This document shows positions 53,818 to 63,791 of a stretch of DNA of 64,000 nt, piece by piece. Made by a program: the position numbers and the translations under genes. The stretch is from Psychrobacter sp. M13 (GTDB lineage: Bacteria > Pseudomonadota > Gammaproteobacteria > Pseudomonadales > Moraxellaceae), in assembly GCF_030718935.1 (NCBI RefSeq), contig NZ_CP132194.1, positions 2,170,001-2,234,000 of the forward strand, given 5' to 3'. Positions within the stretch are counted from its first letter, which is position 1. The number at the start of each line of letters is the position of its first letter. The notes beneath the pieces were generated by a model. It saw nothing but the letters and a program-made list of their open reading frames with translations, was not told the DNA's origin and did not search any database.

Positions 53818-55665
53818 TTAGTCAGCAATAACCGCTAAATCCTTCACCATCAGCTGTAAGTTTTGTTTTCCATTCCACTCATTGATATCCAGCTCAAATA
53901 ATATATGTACTTGCTCGGCTCGATAATCCCAAGCTTTGCTATCGTAATTGAAATAGATAGCATCGATAGGATATTGCACATCAGGATAGTGCAGCGATAA
54001 TTTCAGATGCTTGTCTTTGAGTACTTTAAAGCTGAGCACTTCGAACACCCCGTCAAATATCGGTGGCGCAAAGCCATGACCCCAAACACTAGCATCCGCT
54101 AGACCATCGGCAAACCCTAAGCTAAAGTCCTGCGCTTGCAGTTGCCCATCGGTATATTTTTGCTCAGCAAATACCTCATTATCAAGGGTGCTCATGACCT
54201 CATTAAAGGCGCTAACAAAGCCCTCAAAGTTGCTACGCTTTAAGGTCAAGCCTGCTGCCATCGCATGACCGCCAAAGTGACTGATTAAATTTGGATGCTG
54301 CTCAGCAACTTGCTCAATAGCATCACGAATATGCACGCCTGCGATAGAACGCGCTGACCCTTTAATTGCATCGTTAGCGCCAGTACGCTCGACATTAGCA
54401 GGTGCAAAAACGATACTCGGTCGATAGTGCGACTCTTTTAAACGACCAGCGACAATACCAATAACGCCTTGATGCCAGTTGTCTTGATACAGCACAATAC
54501 TACGCTTATCACTTGCGCTAGTATCGGGTACCTCTTGGTCAGCTTGTTCAACAATAATGCTATCAAAGTTACCGTTTAACAAATCATCTTGCTCATCATT
54601 AGACTGACTATGAACCCTACTGTCAGCAGCTAAAGCGTCAACGATACTATCCGCTTGACTACGCATCTCACCTTCAACCTTACGTCGATCACGATTAAGT
54701 AGCTCCAGCTCGTGCGCGAGACGCTGAGCGGTGCCCCAATCATCGGTAAGCAGGCATTCAATACCGACGCGCATATTATCCATGCGCCCTGCGGCATTAA
54801 TACGTGGCCCTAATACAAAACCAAAATCTTGCGCATGCAATTGCTTGGGATCACGTCCCGCTTGCTCTAGTAGCGCCAATATTCCTATACAGCAACGCCC
54901 TTGACGAATAGCAGCTAGGCCGTGATGCACGAGTATGCGATTATTCTTATCGAGTACGCCTACATCCGCAATCGTACCCAGCGCGACTAAGTCCAAATAA
55001 CGGCTGACTTGTACCGTAGACTTGTCCGCTTCTCGGCGCAGTTTGGCCAAACGGCCTAATACATAAAACGCCACGCCTACCCCAACCAATGCTTTACTAC
55101 TAAAGGTGCAATCAAGCTGATTGGGGTTTACCACCGCCTCAGCAGGGGGTACAGGTTTAGTCGTTAGATGATGATCGGTGATAATAACGGTGATGCCATC
55201 CGCTTGCGCCCGTGCGACACCCTCGGTACTTGAGATACCGTTATCTACCGTGACGATCATCTGCGGCTGATAAGTGTCAATACCCAGCTCAACAATCTCA
55301 GGAGTGAGGCCATAGCCGTACTTAAAGCGATCAGGCACTAAGTAATCAACCGTCGCGCCCATAGCGCTCAAGGCACGCATCATCAGCGCGGTGCTGGTCG
55401 CCCCATCACAATCGAAGTCGCCTACGATTAAGATCCGCTGACCCTCATCAATAGCGACATCTAATAAGGCTACTGCGGTCTCAACACCATGTAGCTTCTG
55501 GGCAGATAGTAGACCTGATAGGCTTGTTTCTAACTCATCAGGTTGCAAGATACCACGCCCAGCATACAGGCGAGCAAGGGTAAATGAGTGAGTAGCAAGG
55601 GGTTGTAGCGCGGTGGGCAGCTCGTCGATGCGAGTGCCTGTATATCTAGAGGTTAAATTTAGCAT
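53818..55665 (-). CDS. recJ: Single-stranded-DNA exonuclease RecJ
   Basis: 615 residues. The DHH phosphoesterase core is complete: VGDFDCDGATST (motif I), VTVDNGISS, ITDHHLTTKPVP (DHH motif), VNPNQ, RINAAGRM, and the DHHA1 domain with SHFGGHAMAAGLTL. RecJ degrades single-stranded DNA 5' to 3' in recombination and mismatch or base-excision repair. The length is a little greater than E. coli RecJ (577), owing to an acidic insert (about 350-385, SNDEQDDLLNGNFDS). It is a single transcription unit with a terminator at its 3' end. Confidence 0.96.
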   Translation of the reverse strand: MLNLTSRYTGTRIDELPTALQPLATHSFTLARLYAGRGILQPDELETSLSGLLSAQKLHGVETAVALLDVAIDEGQRILIVGDFDCDGATSTALMMRALSAMGATVDYLVPDRFKYGYGLTPEIVELGIDTYQPQMIVTVDNGISSTEGVARAQADGITVIITDHHLTTKPVPPAEAVVNPNQLDCTFSSKALVGVGVAFYVLGRLAKLRREADKSTVQVSRYLDLVALGTIADVGVLDKNNRILVHHGLAAIRQGRCCIGILALLEQAGRDPKQLHAQDFGFVLGPRINAAGRMDNMRVGIECLLTDDWGTAQRLAHELELLNRDRRKVEGEMRSQADSIVDALAADSRVHSQSNDEQDDLLNGNFDSIIVEQADQEVPDTSASDKRSIVLYQDNWHQGVIGIVAGRLKESHYRPSIVFAPANVERTGANDAIKGSARSIAGVHIRDAIEQVAEQHPNLISHFGGHAMAAGLTLKRSNFEGFVSAFNEVMSTLDNEVFAEQKYTDGQLQAQDFSLGFADGLADASVWGHGFAPPIFDGVFEVLSFKVLKDKHLKLSLHYPDVQYPIDAIYFNYDSKAWDYRAEQVHILFELDINEWNGKQNLQLMVKDLAVIAD

Positions 55666-55954
55666 GAAGCTATTCTACTGACTTTGGCAATGCGCCACAA
55701 TACTAATTTATAGCGACTGTGTTCATTGAATCCTGTTGTAACACGTTTCAAAATAGCAGTCGGTAAAAGACAGCCAGCGATTAATAGCACTTATAAAAAA
55801 CATAGTTTACAAAAACGGTGCATAGATAGCCAAATCTCCTATATCTTGATACAAAGCTATGATTGCATGATGCCCATAAATCCCTAGAATGAATAATAGT
55901 CAATGACCCTATTAAAATAACGTCATTATTAAATCACTTATAAAGGAAAAATTA

Positions 55955-56470
55955 ATGAAGACCACTCCAGCTGCTGAAAAACTACCGAACACTATAGATC
56001 CAAGTCTAGATCTTGAACAAGTCAAAAAAGAATGTATCGCTCTAGTCAAAAAACGTGCTAAATACTCTGCTGGTGTTGCCGTTGTACCAGTGCCCTTCTT
56101 TGATGTTGCGGTTGATGCAGGCATGTTGACCCAATTACTTCCTGATATTAGTGAGCGCTTCGGATTACTCAAAGATCGTCAAGGCGCTGTAGATTTAGGA
56201 TCGCGTGAAGTGCATTGGAAAGAGCTAAAAAATCGTACCGTTGATTTTGCAGGCTTAATGGCGACTCGCGGTATCGTTAAAAAGACCGTACAAGGCTTTG
56301 GTGGTCGTATCGCTGCCAAGCAAGTAACGAAATTTATTCCACTTGGTGGTCAGCTAGTCGCAGCGACTATGGGTTATATGATCTTTAAAAAGATTGCCAC
56401 CGATCATGTTGAGGAGTGCTATAAATTAGCCAAAGAGATTCAACAAAGAGATCATGGCAAAAATGTATAA
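55955..56470 (+). CDS. Hypothetical small protein, DUF697-like
   Basis: 171 residues with no sure family. The stretch KYSAGVAVVPVPFFDVAVDAGMLTQLLPDISERFGL (about 31-66) resembles the DUF697-type helix pair with a Pro-Phe-Asp. FIPLGGQLVAATMGYMIFKKIATDHVEECYKLA (about 128-160) resembles its second hydrophobic part. It may associate with membranes or with a GTPase, as DUF697 proteins do, but that is inference. AAGGAAAAATTA precedes the ATG. A strong terminator follows, so it is monocistronic. Confidence 0.6.
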   Translation: MKTTPAAEKLPNTIDPSLDLEQVKKECIALVKKRAKYSAGVAVVPVPFFDVAVDAGMLTQLLPDISERFGLLKDRQGAVDLGSREVHWKELKNRTVDFAGLMATRGIVKKTVQGFGGRIAAKQVTKFIPLGGQLVAATMGYMIFKKIATDHVEECYKLAKEIQQRDHGKNV

Positions 56471-56492
56471 AATTTAGCAATGACTTTAGATA

Positions 56493-56531
56493 AAAAACCA
56501 GCTAGGACTATTTGTCTTAGCTGGTTTTATT
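56493..56531 (+). terminator. Terminator after the DUF697-like gene
   Basis: AAAACCAGCTAGGAC pairs with GTCTTAGCTGGTTTT around TATTT (G-U included), followed by ATTTT. Confidence 0.9.
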
Positions 56532-56564
56532 TTGGTTACAGCAGAACCTTAAATTGAAAATATT

Positions 56565-56954
56565 ATGACTCAGACACTTATGCATTACTTTTTGCATTTC
56601 GGCATGCCTTTGATTATTGCCTATGTGTTTTTCCGTAGTGACTATAAACGTGTGTACCTGATACTGTTAGCGACTATGTTAGTAGATTTGGATCACTTGC
56701 TAGCCACTCCTATATTCTCGCCCAATCGCTGTAGCATTAACTTTCATCCATTGCACACCTATTATGCGATGCTAGTCTATGTAGGCTTGCTGTTCTTCAA
56801 AAAACCTTATCATATAATAGGTTTGGGACTACTATTGCATATGCTAACTGATTTGAATGACTGTGTAATAACTTATCTTAGCTACCCACAATATTTGATT
56901 GACGCGCCTGCTAAAGAGTTAGTACTCTGGCTGGCTGAGCTGTTTAGATATTAA
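56565..56954 (+). CDS. DUF6122-family small membrane protein
   Basis: 129 residues with four hydrophobic segments. It shows the characteristic order MHYFLHFGMPLIIAYVFF, VDLDHLLATPIF, RCSINFHPLHTYYAM and GLGLLLHMLTDLNDC; the Asp-His, His-x-x-His and His-x-x-Thr-Asp residues suggest a metal site within the membrane, resembling LexA-binding or metal-dependent hydrolase-like integral proteins (YdjM-type). The function is unknown. It starts only about 35 bases after the terminator of the preceding gene. Confidence 0.8.
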   Translation: MTQTLMHYFLHFGMPLIIAYVFFRSDYKRVYLILLATMLVDLDHLLATPIFSPNRCSINFHPLHTYYAMLVYVGLLFFKKPYHIIGLGLLLHMLTDLNDCVITYLSYPQYLIDAPAKELVLWLAELFRY

Positions 56955-57162
56955 TAAATTAGCATTATTCCTGCTGCTTTATAGTCTAGGATATGCATTA
57001 GTGAGTTGATATAATCTAAATATCTATGCCACTATACAATAGACAATTTATACCCATAAAATGTATCATAAGCACAAATTTTGCTAGTACATTAAAATGT
57101 TTAGTGTTATAAGCTTTAGAGTCAATATCCGATTTCACTGATCCAATTAACAGGAAAGAATT

Positions 57163-57552
57163 ATGAAAAAACTACTCGTTTCAACCGCTATGCTTGCCAC
57201 ACTTGCTCTAACGGGCTGCGCCACTTCTGGAGGAGCCAATACTAACGCTGGCACGGCTATTGGTACGGCTAACGAGATCGGTATGAATGTTTTTAAAGCG
57301 GCTATTGATAACCAATGCCGCAGTCAGATTGAAAAGCAAACCGCATGGCGCGTCGCTAGCGTTGCTATGACTGAGGCACAGCAAGAAGCGGTAAAGACTA
57401 ATGTTTGCGGCTGTGTAAGCGAGCAAGCGCCGCAGCAAGTGACTATCGTGGAGTTAGGTAATGCGGCTATAGACTCAAGCTATCGCACCCAACTAGTCAC
57501 TCGCGTCGTGGCAAAATCATTACAGACTTGCTATGCCAGTTTTACTAAATAG
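57163..57552 (+). CDS. Small lipoprotein of unknown function
   Basis: 129 residues. Lipobox LTGCATS with Cys19 after a clean signal peptide (MKKLLVSTAMLATLAL). The mature part is Ala/Gln-rich with four further cysteines (CRSQ, VCGCVS and LQTCYAS), which could form two disulfides in the periplasm. CAGGAAAGAAT precedes the ATG, and a strong bidirectional terminator follows. No family was recognised. Confidence 0.8.
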   Translation: MKKLLVSTAMLATLALTGCATSGGANTNAGTAIGTANEIGMNVFKAAIDNQCRSQIEKQTAWRVASVAMTEAQQEAVKTNVCGCVSEQAPQQVTIVELGNAAIDSSYRTQLVTRVVAKSLQTCYASFTK

Positions 57553-57581
57553 CTATTAAAATAAAAAGTTAGATAGCAAAT

Positions 57582-57624
57582 AAAACCCCAGTACGCTATT
57601 TAAATAACGTACTGGGGTTTTTTA
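57582..57624. terminator. Bidirectional terminator
   Basis: AAAACCCCAGTACGTTATT-type stem (AAAACCCCAGTACG with CGTACTGGGGTTTT) around CTATTTAAATAA, with T runs on both sides. Confidence 0.95.
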
Positions 57625-57664
57625 TATAAAAGTAGCATTACATCAGAAATAATTATTAAAAAAT

Positions 57665-58045
57665 TTAGTATTTATCGGCGTCTGTAATGACGTTATTGCT
57701 ACCTAGAGCTGCGGCCATCGGTAATGTTTTATTGATACGGAAGTATTTTGAATGACTACTAATAATGTCATTCACGCTATCGACGATGTCTTCAATAACG
57801 TCATCATAAATACCGTGATGCAGCTCAGTATCAAAAGCGGTAAAAGGGTGCTTACGAGCAGCAGCTCTCACATCGGTAATACCTTCTTTGGTATAAAAAA
57901 TATTGACACTACCATCACTGTTTAGCACACAGCTGAGGTCTCCATTATCGACCGCCATATCTATACGTTCAGGCTTAAAAATATAGTCATCGACATCCAA
58001 TAATTGTTTTTCTACGCCTTTTTTAAATAACGATGCGACATCCAT
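57665..58045 (-). CDS. Hypothetical cytoplasmic protein
   Basis: 126 residues, no signal peptide or membrane span, acidic in character (DVDDYIF, DVIEDIVDSVND). No domain was recognised. AAGGATATAATTATA precedes the ATG, an adequate ribosome site with 10-base spacing. It converges on the lipoprotein gene and shares its terminator. Confidence 0.65.
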   Translation of the reverse strand: MDVASLFKKGVEKQLLDVDDYIFKPERIDMAVDNGDLSCVLNSDGSVNIFYTKEGITDVRAAARKHPFTAFDTELHHGIYDDVIEDIVDSVNDIISSHSKYFRINKTLPMAAALGSNNVITDADKY

Positions 58046-58449
58046 TATAATTATATCCTTATGGTTTAAAATTCATAATCTGATAAGCTATAGTAGCTCC
58101 AATTAATACTTATTTATCGTATAAGAAAGGACATAAATTTTTAAGATGAAATGTGTAAAAGTGCGTTTATGGTTGGTAAGGGATAAATTTTATCTAAGCT
58201 AGTAAACCCTTAAAAATAGCTCATTTAAAATTCGACTAAGCATCTCTATATGGACACTTTTGAACTTAAAAATCTCAGTAAAAGTTCCTTATTATTTTAA
58301 ATTTATAATCTATCTTAAATTTCATGTAATCATTTAATTTGAACAAATGGTAAGAAAATAATTTAGTTTTAGAACATTATTTGTGTATTATTAGATTTAG
58401 AATCAAATAACCAAATGAGTGGAAGGAAAATATGTATAAATAATCTATC
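58046..58449. other. Intergenic region upstream of the secreted protease
   Basis: 404 bases, strongly AT-rich, with no gene. It contains the protease ribosome site at its right end. No RNA gene or repeat was recognised. Confidence 0.5.
58421..58443 (+). promoter_or_regulatory. Ribosome-binding site and start ATG followed at codon 4 by TAA
   Basis: GGAAGGAAA is followed by ATG at 58432, then TAT AAA TAA (58441-58443), then TCT ATC and the TTG at 58450, all in the frame of the protease. The best start therefore ends after three codons, and the TTG 18 bases downstream is the next possible start. Confidence 0.85.
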
Positions 58450-59703
58450 TTGTTACTTCTCGCATTTTCTACTTTTTCATTCAATGTTAATGCAAATGAT
58501 GCTTTTATTGAGAAGGCTGCTGTTGAATACTCTAAAAGCTATAATGTTACGATACAGGAGGCAACTTACAGATTAAAAATCATGGCCGATCAAGAAGAAA
58601 TTATCGGCCTGATAAAAGAAAAGTTTGGAGATGACATTGCAGGAATATATTTCGATAACGAGGGTAATGAATTCAAACTTGTAGTTCGCACCTCTAAGAA
58701 AGGACGATTAGAAAAAGATATTCTAGCCTTGTCTAATCAACTTTCAGCAAAATATAAGCTACCTATAGATGTCGTTGCTAATTCTCCTAGAAACTTCAAA
58801 TCAATTGAAAACATTTTGCAGAATCAAAGTTCAAGATTAATGAGGAGTATCGAAGGTATACAAGGTTTAGGTTATAACCCAAGAAAAGATATAATATCTA
58901 TTTATGTGTATGAACCTGATGAATCAAAAAAGCAGTCCTGGTTGAACAACCAGCAATTAAGTAAATTATCAGGAATGGAAACAGAGATAGTATTCGATGA
59001 TGGTCCTGTCAAAACAACAAGTCTTATTGGTGGGGGATTCTTAGAGACATCACCAGTTAGCTCTTCTTATCCGAACAAGCCTATGTGTACAGCTGGCTTT
59101 CCAGCTACAAAGAATGGTGTAGCTGGCGTCATCGCAGCTGCCCATTGTGGAACGCTTAATAAGGAACTTGGCACAAAATCACGTTATGTTGGTCGAAATA
59201 ATGAGATATACCAGCTAACCTTGACAGGATACGATAAAAATCCTGATTCTGGTAAATATCATGATCTTGCATTTTTTGAGACAAATGATAAAACAGTAAA
59301 AGCATTGCCATACTATTATCCAGATATCAGTAGCTATACAGAAGAAGCTTATCCCTATAGAAGCGCCCAAGTTGGCACATATTTATGTCATTACGGTCGG
59401 ACAACGGGGACTTCTTGTGGCAATGTAATAGATGTTGCCTATGCGAATGTTAATAATTCGGCATCTGGTGGCGCCAATAAAGGATGCGCATCATCTTTAC
59501 CTTGTGGCAGTACTTTTGTTAGGATTGAAAGTAAGGGACTGAATTGTCTAGTAGGAGATAGTGGGGGACCAGTTTATGGCTCTGTGCCATATGGAATAGC
59601 AAGTGCATGCGTACTAAGCAATAGCGGCAATGCTGCTCTAATGTACTCACCTCTAAGGTTTGTTCATTATACGGGTGCTCAATTATTAACTACTCCATAT
59701 TAA
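58450..59703 (+). CDS. Secreted trypsin-like (S1, streptogrisin-type) protease with disrupted start
   Basis: 417 residues from TTG 58450. The Leu-rich segment LLLAFSTFSFNVNAN looks like a signal peptide without its basic start, which would lie before base 58450 (MYK at 58432). A propeptide (about 17-195) is followed by a catalytic domain: His232 (AAHCGT), Asp272 (KYHDLAFF) and Ser371 (VGDSGGPVYG), with cysteines (AHC, YLCHYG, CLVGD) in likely disulfides. The family is that of alpha-lytic/streptogrisin-like secreted proteases. The TAA at codon 4 after the best ATG means that expression needs the TTG, readthrough, or a recent mutation. The remaining frame is intact, favouring a recent change. 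A lipoprotein gene follows by 24 bases. Confidence 0.8.
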   Translation: MLLLAFSTFSFNVNANDAFIEKAAVEYSKSYNVTIQEATYRLKIMADQEEIIGLIKEKFGDDIAGIYFDNEGNEFKLVVRTSKKGRLEKDILALSNQLSAKYKLPIDVVANSPRNFKSIENILQNQSSRLMRSIEGIQGLGYNPRKDIISIYVYEPDESKKQSWLNNQQLSKLSGMETEIVFDDGPVKTTSLIGGGFLETSPVSSSYPNKPMCTAGFPATKNGVAGVIAAAHCGTLNKELGTKSRYVGRNNEIYQLTLTGYDKNPDSGKYHDLAFFETNDKTVKALPYYYPDISSYTEEAYPYRSAQVGTYLCHYGRTTGTSCGNVIDVAYANVNNSASGGANKGCASSLPCGSTFVRIESKGLNCLVGDSGGPVYGSVPYGIASACVLSNSGNAALMYSPLRFVHYTGAQLLTTPY

Positions 59704-59727
59704 GATTTAGTAAAAGGATATTGATCA

Positions 59728-60171
59728 ATGACTAAAACAATATACGTTGTACTGGTGTTATTTGCTTCAACATTATTGACTACAGGCTGCCAAACCACAA
59801 GTGTACCTAGTGCTTATAGCGAAGCTGAACTAGGAGCTGGTTTATTTTTTAGCTATCCTCCTCAAGATCCTCAAACACCTATAACAGCTTCTGCAACATC
59901 TGCAACATTATTGTATCAAGATGGCTGTCTACTGGCTTATAATGGTACTTATATAATGAACCCGATATTTGAACATGGCACTACAACCTTCGATTTAAAT
60001 AATCATGAGTTAACTATAGATGGTAAAGCCTTTCAAATTGGAGATATAATAGAGGGCGGTGGCACTGTAGGAAAAATATTAAAGTCTGATGAAGCTTCTT
60101 TTTTCGTCACCAAACCCTTAAATAGATGCATACAAGAAAACATCATCTATTTTTTCAGTGTAGATGAATAA
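59728..60171 (+). CDS. Lipoprotein of unknown function
   Basis: 147 residues. Signal peptide with lipobox LTTGCQT (Cys21). The mature part has a small beta-rich look (LLYQDGCLLAYNGTYIMNPIFEHG; FDLNNHELTIDGKAFQIGD) and two further cysteines. No family was recognised. It lies 24 bases after the trypsin-like protease on the same strand, with AAAAGGATATTGATCA before its ATG, so both are probably in one transcript. It might protect against, or be a partner of, the protease; this is an inference from proximity only. Confidence 0.75.
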   Translation: MTKTIYVVLVLFASTLLTTGCQTTSVPSAYSEAELGAGLFFSYPPQDPQTPITASATSATLLYQDGCLLAYNGTYIMNPIFEHGTTTFDLNNHELTIDGKAFQIGDIIEGGGTVGKILKSDEASFFVTKPLNRCIQENIIYFFSVDE

Positions 60172-60210
60172 ACACAGGTTTAGGCACAAGGTGCGCCCCG
60201 ATTAAAACCC

Positions 60211-62322
60211 CTAAAGCAGATGCGCTTTCAACTCAAGCACTTTATCACGAGTCTTCGCCGCATCCTCAAACTTCAGATCACGAGAGAATTGCTTCATTAG
60301 CTTCTCAAGGCGATTGATCTCTTTTGCCAATAGATCAGGACTACGCAAGATACTGATATCGACGTTAGGCAGATTACTCTTAACGGGAATCGCTTGATTA
60401 TCATTAGCATCCAGATCTTCACCCGTATCTATCTTATCCGTGACGTTTCGACGCGCGCCTCTTGGCGTAATATTATGCTCAAGGTTAAAGGCAACTTGCT
60501 TTTCACGGCGGCGATCAGTTTCCTCAATCGCGCGCTGCATACTGTTAGTAATACGATCAGCATAGAGGATGGCTTTACCATTTAAGTGACGCGCGGCACG
60601 ACCGATAGTCTGAATAAGGGCGCGCTCTGAGCGTAAGAAGCCTTCTTTATCAGCATCAAATATCGCCACTAGCGACACCTCAGGCATATCCAACCCTTCA
60701 CGCAGCAAGTTAATGCCGACCAGCACATCATGCACGCCTGTACGCAATTCATGGATAATTTGCATGCGCTCAACGGTATCAATATCCGAATGTAGATAGG
60801 CAACTTTGACATCGTATTCTTTAAGATAGCTGGTCAAATCCTCTGACATACGCTTGGTCAAAGTGGTAATCAATACTCGCTCATCTTTGGCACTGCGCTT
60901 AGTAATCTCGGATAACACATCATCGACCTGCGTTAGAACTGGACGGATTTCAATCTCAGGGTCAATCAGACCCGTAGGACGTACGAGCTGCTCGACCACT
61001 TGCTCGCTATGCTCCAGCTCATAAGCAGCAGGGGTCGCACTGACAAAGATAGTCGTCGGCTTAATACGTTCCCACTCTTCAAACTTCATCGGGCGATTGT
61101 CCATCGCACTTGGCAAACGAAAACCGTAATTAACTAAGTTTTCTTTACGAGATCTATCGCCTTTATACATCGCGCCCACTTGCGATACCGTCACATGCGA
61201 CTCATCGAGGAACAGCAAAGCATCATCTGGAATATAATCAAACAACGTTGGTGGCGCTTCCCCTGCTGGACGACCTGATAGATGCTGTGAGTAGTTTTCA
61301 ATACCATTGCAATAACCAAGCTGTTGAATCATCTCTAAATCATATTGCGTACGTTCTTTAAGGCGCTGCGCTTCAATCAGTTTATTATTCTCACGGAAAT
61401 ACTCTAAGCGCGGCTCCAGCTCTGCGCGAATCGTTTTGCTCGCAGCATCTAGCTTATTGCGCGGGGTCACATAATGCGACTTGGGATAAATCGTAATGCG
61501 CGGCACACCGCGAACCGTCTTGCCCGTTAAGGGATCAAACCAAGAAATCTTCTCGACTTCATTGTCAAATAAATGTACGCGCACCGCTAGCTGCTCAGAC
61601 TCTGCAGGATAGATATCCAATATCTCACCGCGCAAACGATAAGTACCACGGCCAAAGTCCAGCTCGTTACGGGTATATTGCATCTCAACCAAACGCTTAA
61701 TCATCGCGGTACGATCGACCATATCACCCACTACGATATGCAGCAGCATTTTTAGATAGCTCTCAGGATCGCCTAGACCATAAATACAAGATACCGAGGC
61801 GACGATAATCGCATCGCGACGCTCAAGCAGCGCACGCGTAGCTGATAGACGCATCTGATCGATATGATCGTTAATTGCGCTGTCTTTTTCAATAAACGTA
61901 TCACTGGCAGCCACATAAGCTTCAGGCTGATAGTAGTCGTAATAACTGACAAAATACTCAACCGCGTTATTCGGAAAGAATGCTTTAAATTCACCATAAA
62001 GCTGAGCGGCTAACGTTTTATTATGCGCCATAATAATAGTTGGACGCTGACATTCAGAGATAACCTTTGCCATGGTAAAAGTCTTACCAGAGCCGGTAAC
62101 TCCCAATAAAAGCTGCTCTTTCATTCCAGCATCAATACCCTTTACGAGCTTTTCTATAGCCTGCGGCTGATCGCCTGCAGGCTCAAAGTCAGTCACCATC
62201 TCAAAAGCGCGACTCGATATTTGCGTACCTGACGCATTAACACCAACGATTTCAGCTTCGCCTTGCAGCTGAGTGGCCAACTGATTTAACTGACGCGATG
62301 AACGCGGTTCGGGCATACGCAT
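60211..62322 (-). CDS. uvrB: Excinuclease ABC subunit UvrB
   Basis: 703 residues. UvrB is the damage-verifying helicase-like subunit of nucleotide excision repair. Walker A GVTGSGKT lies at 74-81, with [11 protein letters not shown] (beta-hairpin), the DEAD-like [20 protein letters not shown], and the C-terminal UVR motif [21 protein letters not shown]. The N-terminus is about 35 residues longer than in E. coli. AGGAAGAAACTGCTT precedes the ATG at 62322, and the internal ATG at residue 42 would give a standard-length protein. Single gene here. Confidence 0.96.
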   Translation of the reverse strand: MRMPEPRSSRQLNQLATQLQGEAEIVGVNASGTQISSRAFEMVTDFEPAGDQPQAIEKLVKGIDAGMKEQLLLGVTGSGKTFTMAKVISECQRPTIIMAHNKTLAAQLYGEFKAFFPNNAVEYFVSYYDYYQPEAYVAASDTFIEKDSAINDHIDQMRLSATRALLERRDAIIVASVSCIYGLGDPESYLKMLLHIVVGDMVDRTAMIKRLVEMQYTRNELDFGRGTYRLRGEILDIYPAESEQLAVRVHLFDNEVEKISWFDPLTGKTVRGVPRITIYPKSHYVTPRNKLDAASKTIRAELEPRLEYFRENNKLIEAQRLKERTQYDLEMIQQLGYCNGIENYSQHLSGRPAGEAPPTLFDYIPDDALLFLDESHVTVSQVGAMYKGDRSRKENLVNYGFRLPSAMDNRPMKFEEWERIKPTTIFVSATPAAYELEHSEQVVEQLVRPTGLIDPEIEIRPVLTQVDDVLSEITKRSAKDERVLITTLTKRMSEDLTSYLKEYDVKVAYLHSDIDTVERMQIIHELRTGVHDVLVGINLLREGLDMPEVSLVAIFDADKEGFLRSERALIQTIGRAARHLNGKAILYADRITNSMQRAIEETDRRREKQVAFNLEHNITPRGARRNVTDKIDTGEDLDANDNQAIPVKSNLPNVDISILRSPDLLAKEINRLEKLMKQFSRDLKFEDAAKTRDKVLELKAHLL

Positions 62323-62523
62323 AAGCAGTTTCTTCCTGACGTTTTTAATAGGATAAATATAGTGAAGCTTTTATCATTGAAGCTTATAACAATATGGGGT
62401 TAATGGGCGATTTTTAAAGGTCAATATCATCACCAAACGCTTGCAAAAACATGCAATAAATCTACAAAAACTTAGGTATAGTCCAAAGCAAGTAGTTAAT
62501 AATAATCATTGAAGGAGTGCATT

Positions 62524-62943
62524 ATGAAAGGTCATTGTCTGTGCGGTAATGTGACGATTGAACTAGAAGATATTAATACTTTTGAAGCTTGTCATTGCGG
62601 TATGTGCAGGCGTTGGGGCAGCGGTCCATTAATGGCTATACATAGTCATAGCAAACCTGATATTGCAGGTGAGGCGTCTATGACCGTTTACCCTTCATCA
62701 GACTGGGCAGAGCGCGCGTTTTGTCATACTTGTGGCACTAACCTTTATTATCATCAGCTTGGCTCTGAGACTTACGTGCTCTCATTAGGCCTATTCCAAG
62801 ATCAACCTAATTTAAAATTTGAGAGTCAGATATTTATTGATAAAAAGCCAGAGTATTATGAGTTTGCTAATGACACCGAGAATTTAACCCAGCAGCAATT
62901 ATTTGATAAATTTGCGCAAAAAGGCATTACGACGCCTGAATAA
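62524..62943 (+). CDS. GFA-family zinc protein, copy 2
   Basis: 139 residues from ATG 62524, chosen because GAAGGAG lies six bases before it (five extra codons upstream lack support). GFA hallmarks: KGHCLCGNVTIEL, CHCGMCRRWGSGPLM and FCHTCGTNLYY, with the zinc-binding cysteines in place. It is a closer match to the standard family than the copy at 32884. A catalytic role on glutathione or formaldehyde adducts is possible but unproven. Single gene with its own promoter region. Confidence 0.9.
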   Translation: MKGHCLCGNVTIELEDINTFEACHCGMCRRWGSGPLMAIHSHSKPDIAGEASMTVYPSSDWAERAFCHTCGTNLYYHQLGSETYVLSLGLFQDQPNLKFESQIFIDKKPEYYEFANDTENLTQQQLFDKFAQKGITTPE

Positions 62944-63046
62944 TAGTTATGCGCATTATTCTATTAATCTCTTATCTCTATTTACAAAGCTTTTCACGAT
63001 TAACAAAGCTATTACATGACCACCTAACAAAGACTAATCGTTAGGG

Positions 63047-63074
63047 TTTACTCATTCACACAAGCTGCTATTAT
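63047..63074 (+). promoter_or_regulatory. Candidate promoter for dps
   Basis: TTTACT and TATTAT are 16 bases apart, about 97 bases before the dps start codon. No OxyR or Fur operator was identified. Confidence 0.35.
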
Positions 63075-63170
63075 AGGTACTGAAATTGAGTATGACCTAT
63101 GAAATATAGATACGAAATAGAACAAGATAATTATTCTAAAATTAAATTCTAATAAATAACGGAGCATAAT

Positions 63171-63653
63171 ATGAGAGAACGTTACGCAAGTGGAATAGAT
63201 GATGCAACCGCTGAGAAAATGATCGATTTGTTAAATGCTAATTTAGCTAACGTCATTGATTTAACTCTAGACGGCAAACAGTGCCATTGGAATTTGCAAG
63301 GTAGTGGTTTCATCGGTGTACATCAGTTATTAGATGACACAGCTGAGCGTATTCGCGAAGTATCTGATGCTATCGCAGAGCGTATCGTCATTTTAGGCGG
63401 TATGCCAAATGGTTTAGCTCGTCGTGTGGCTAAAGATTCTGTTTTGGATGACTATCCAACCAATATCACTGAAGTTGATGATCATGTTCGCGAAATAACC
63501 AACCGCTATAAAAAAGTAGCTGTCAAATTACGTGAAGCTATTGATGCGGCAGGTGATGCTGGCGATGAAGATACTGCTGACTTATTCACAGAAGCCAGTC
63601 GTATTGTTGATAAAGATGCTTGGTTCATCGGTGCCAACGCGCCAAAGAAATAA
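63171..63653 (+). CDS. dps: Dps DNA-protection ferritin
   Basis: 160 residues. Dps forms a 12-mer that oxidises and stores iron and protects DNA. The inter-subunit ferroxidase ligands are all present with the E. coli spacing: His39, His51, Asp55, Asp66 and Glu70 (QCHWNLQ; GVHQLLDDTAERI; SDAIAERI). The short N-terminus lacks the Lys-rich DNA-binding tail of the E. coli protein, so DNA binding may be weak. ACGGAGC precedes the ATG. A terminator follows. Confidence 0.96.
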   Translation: MRERYASGIDDATAEKMIDLLNANLANVIDLTLDGKQCHWNLQGSGFIGVHQLLDDTAERIREVSDAIAERIVILGGMPNGLARRVAKDSVLDDYPTNITEVDDHVREITNRYKKVAVKLREAIDAAGDAGDEDTADLFTEASRIVDKDAWFIGANAPKK

Positions 63654-63690
63654 GCCAAGTTTAGTAATAACAGCTCAGAGTAAAAAATAA

Positions 63691-63719
63691 AAAAGTCACC
63701 TTAATGGGTGACTTTTTTT
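63691..63719. terminator. Bidirectional terminator between dps and the DUF2059 gene
   Basis: AAAAGTCACC, loop TTAAT, GGGTGACTTTT, with long A and T runs. Confidence 0.93.
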
Positions 63720-63791
63720 ATATCTGTTATTTCTTAATCCATTTGTTAAGCTTAAATAATTGATTAAAACCTATTAATCATTATAGCATTA

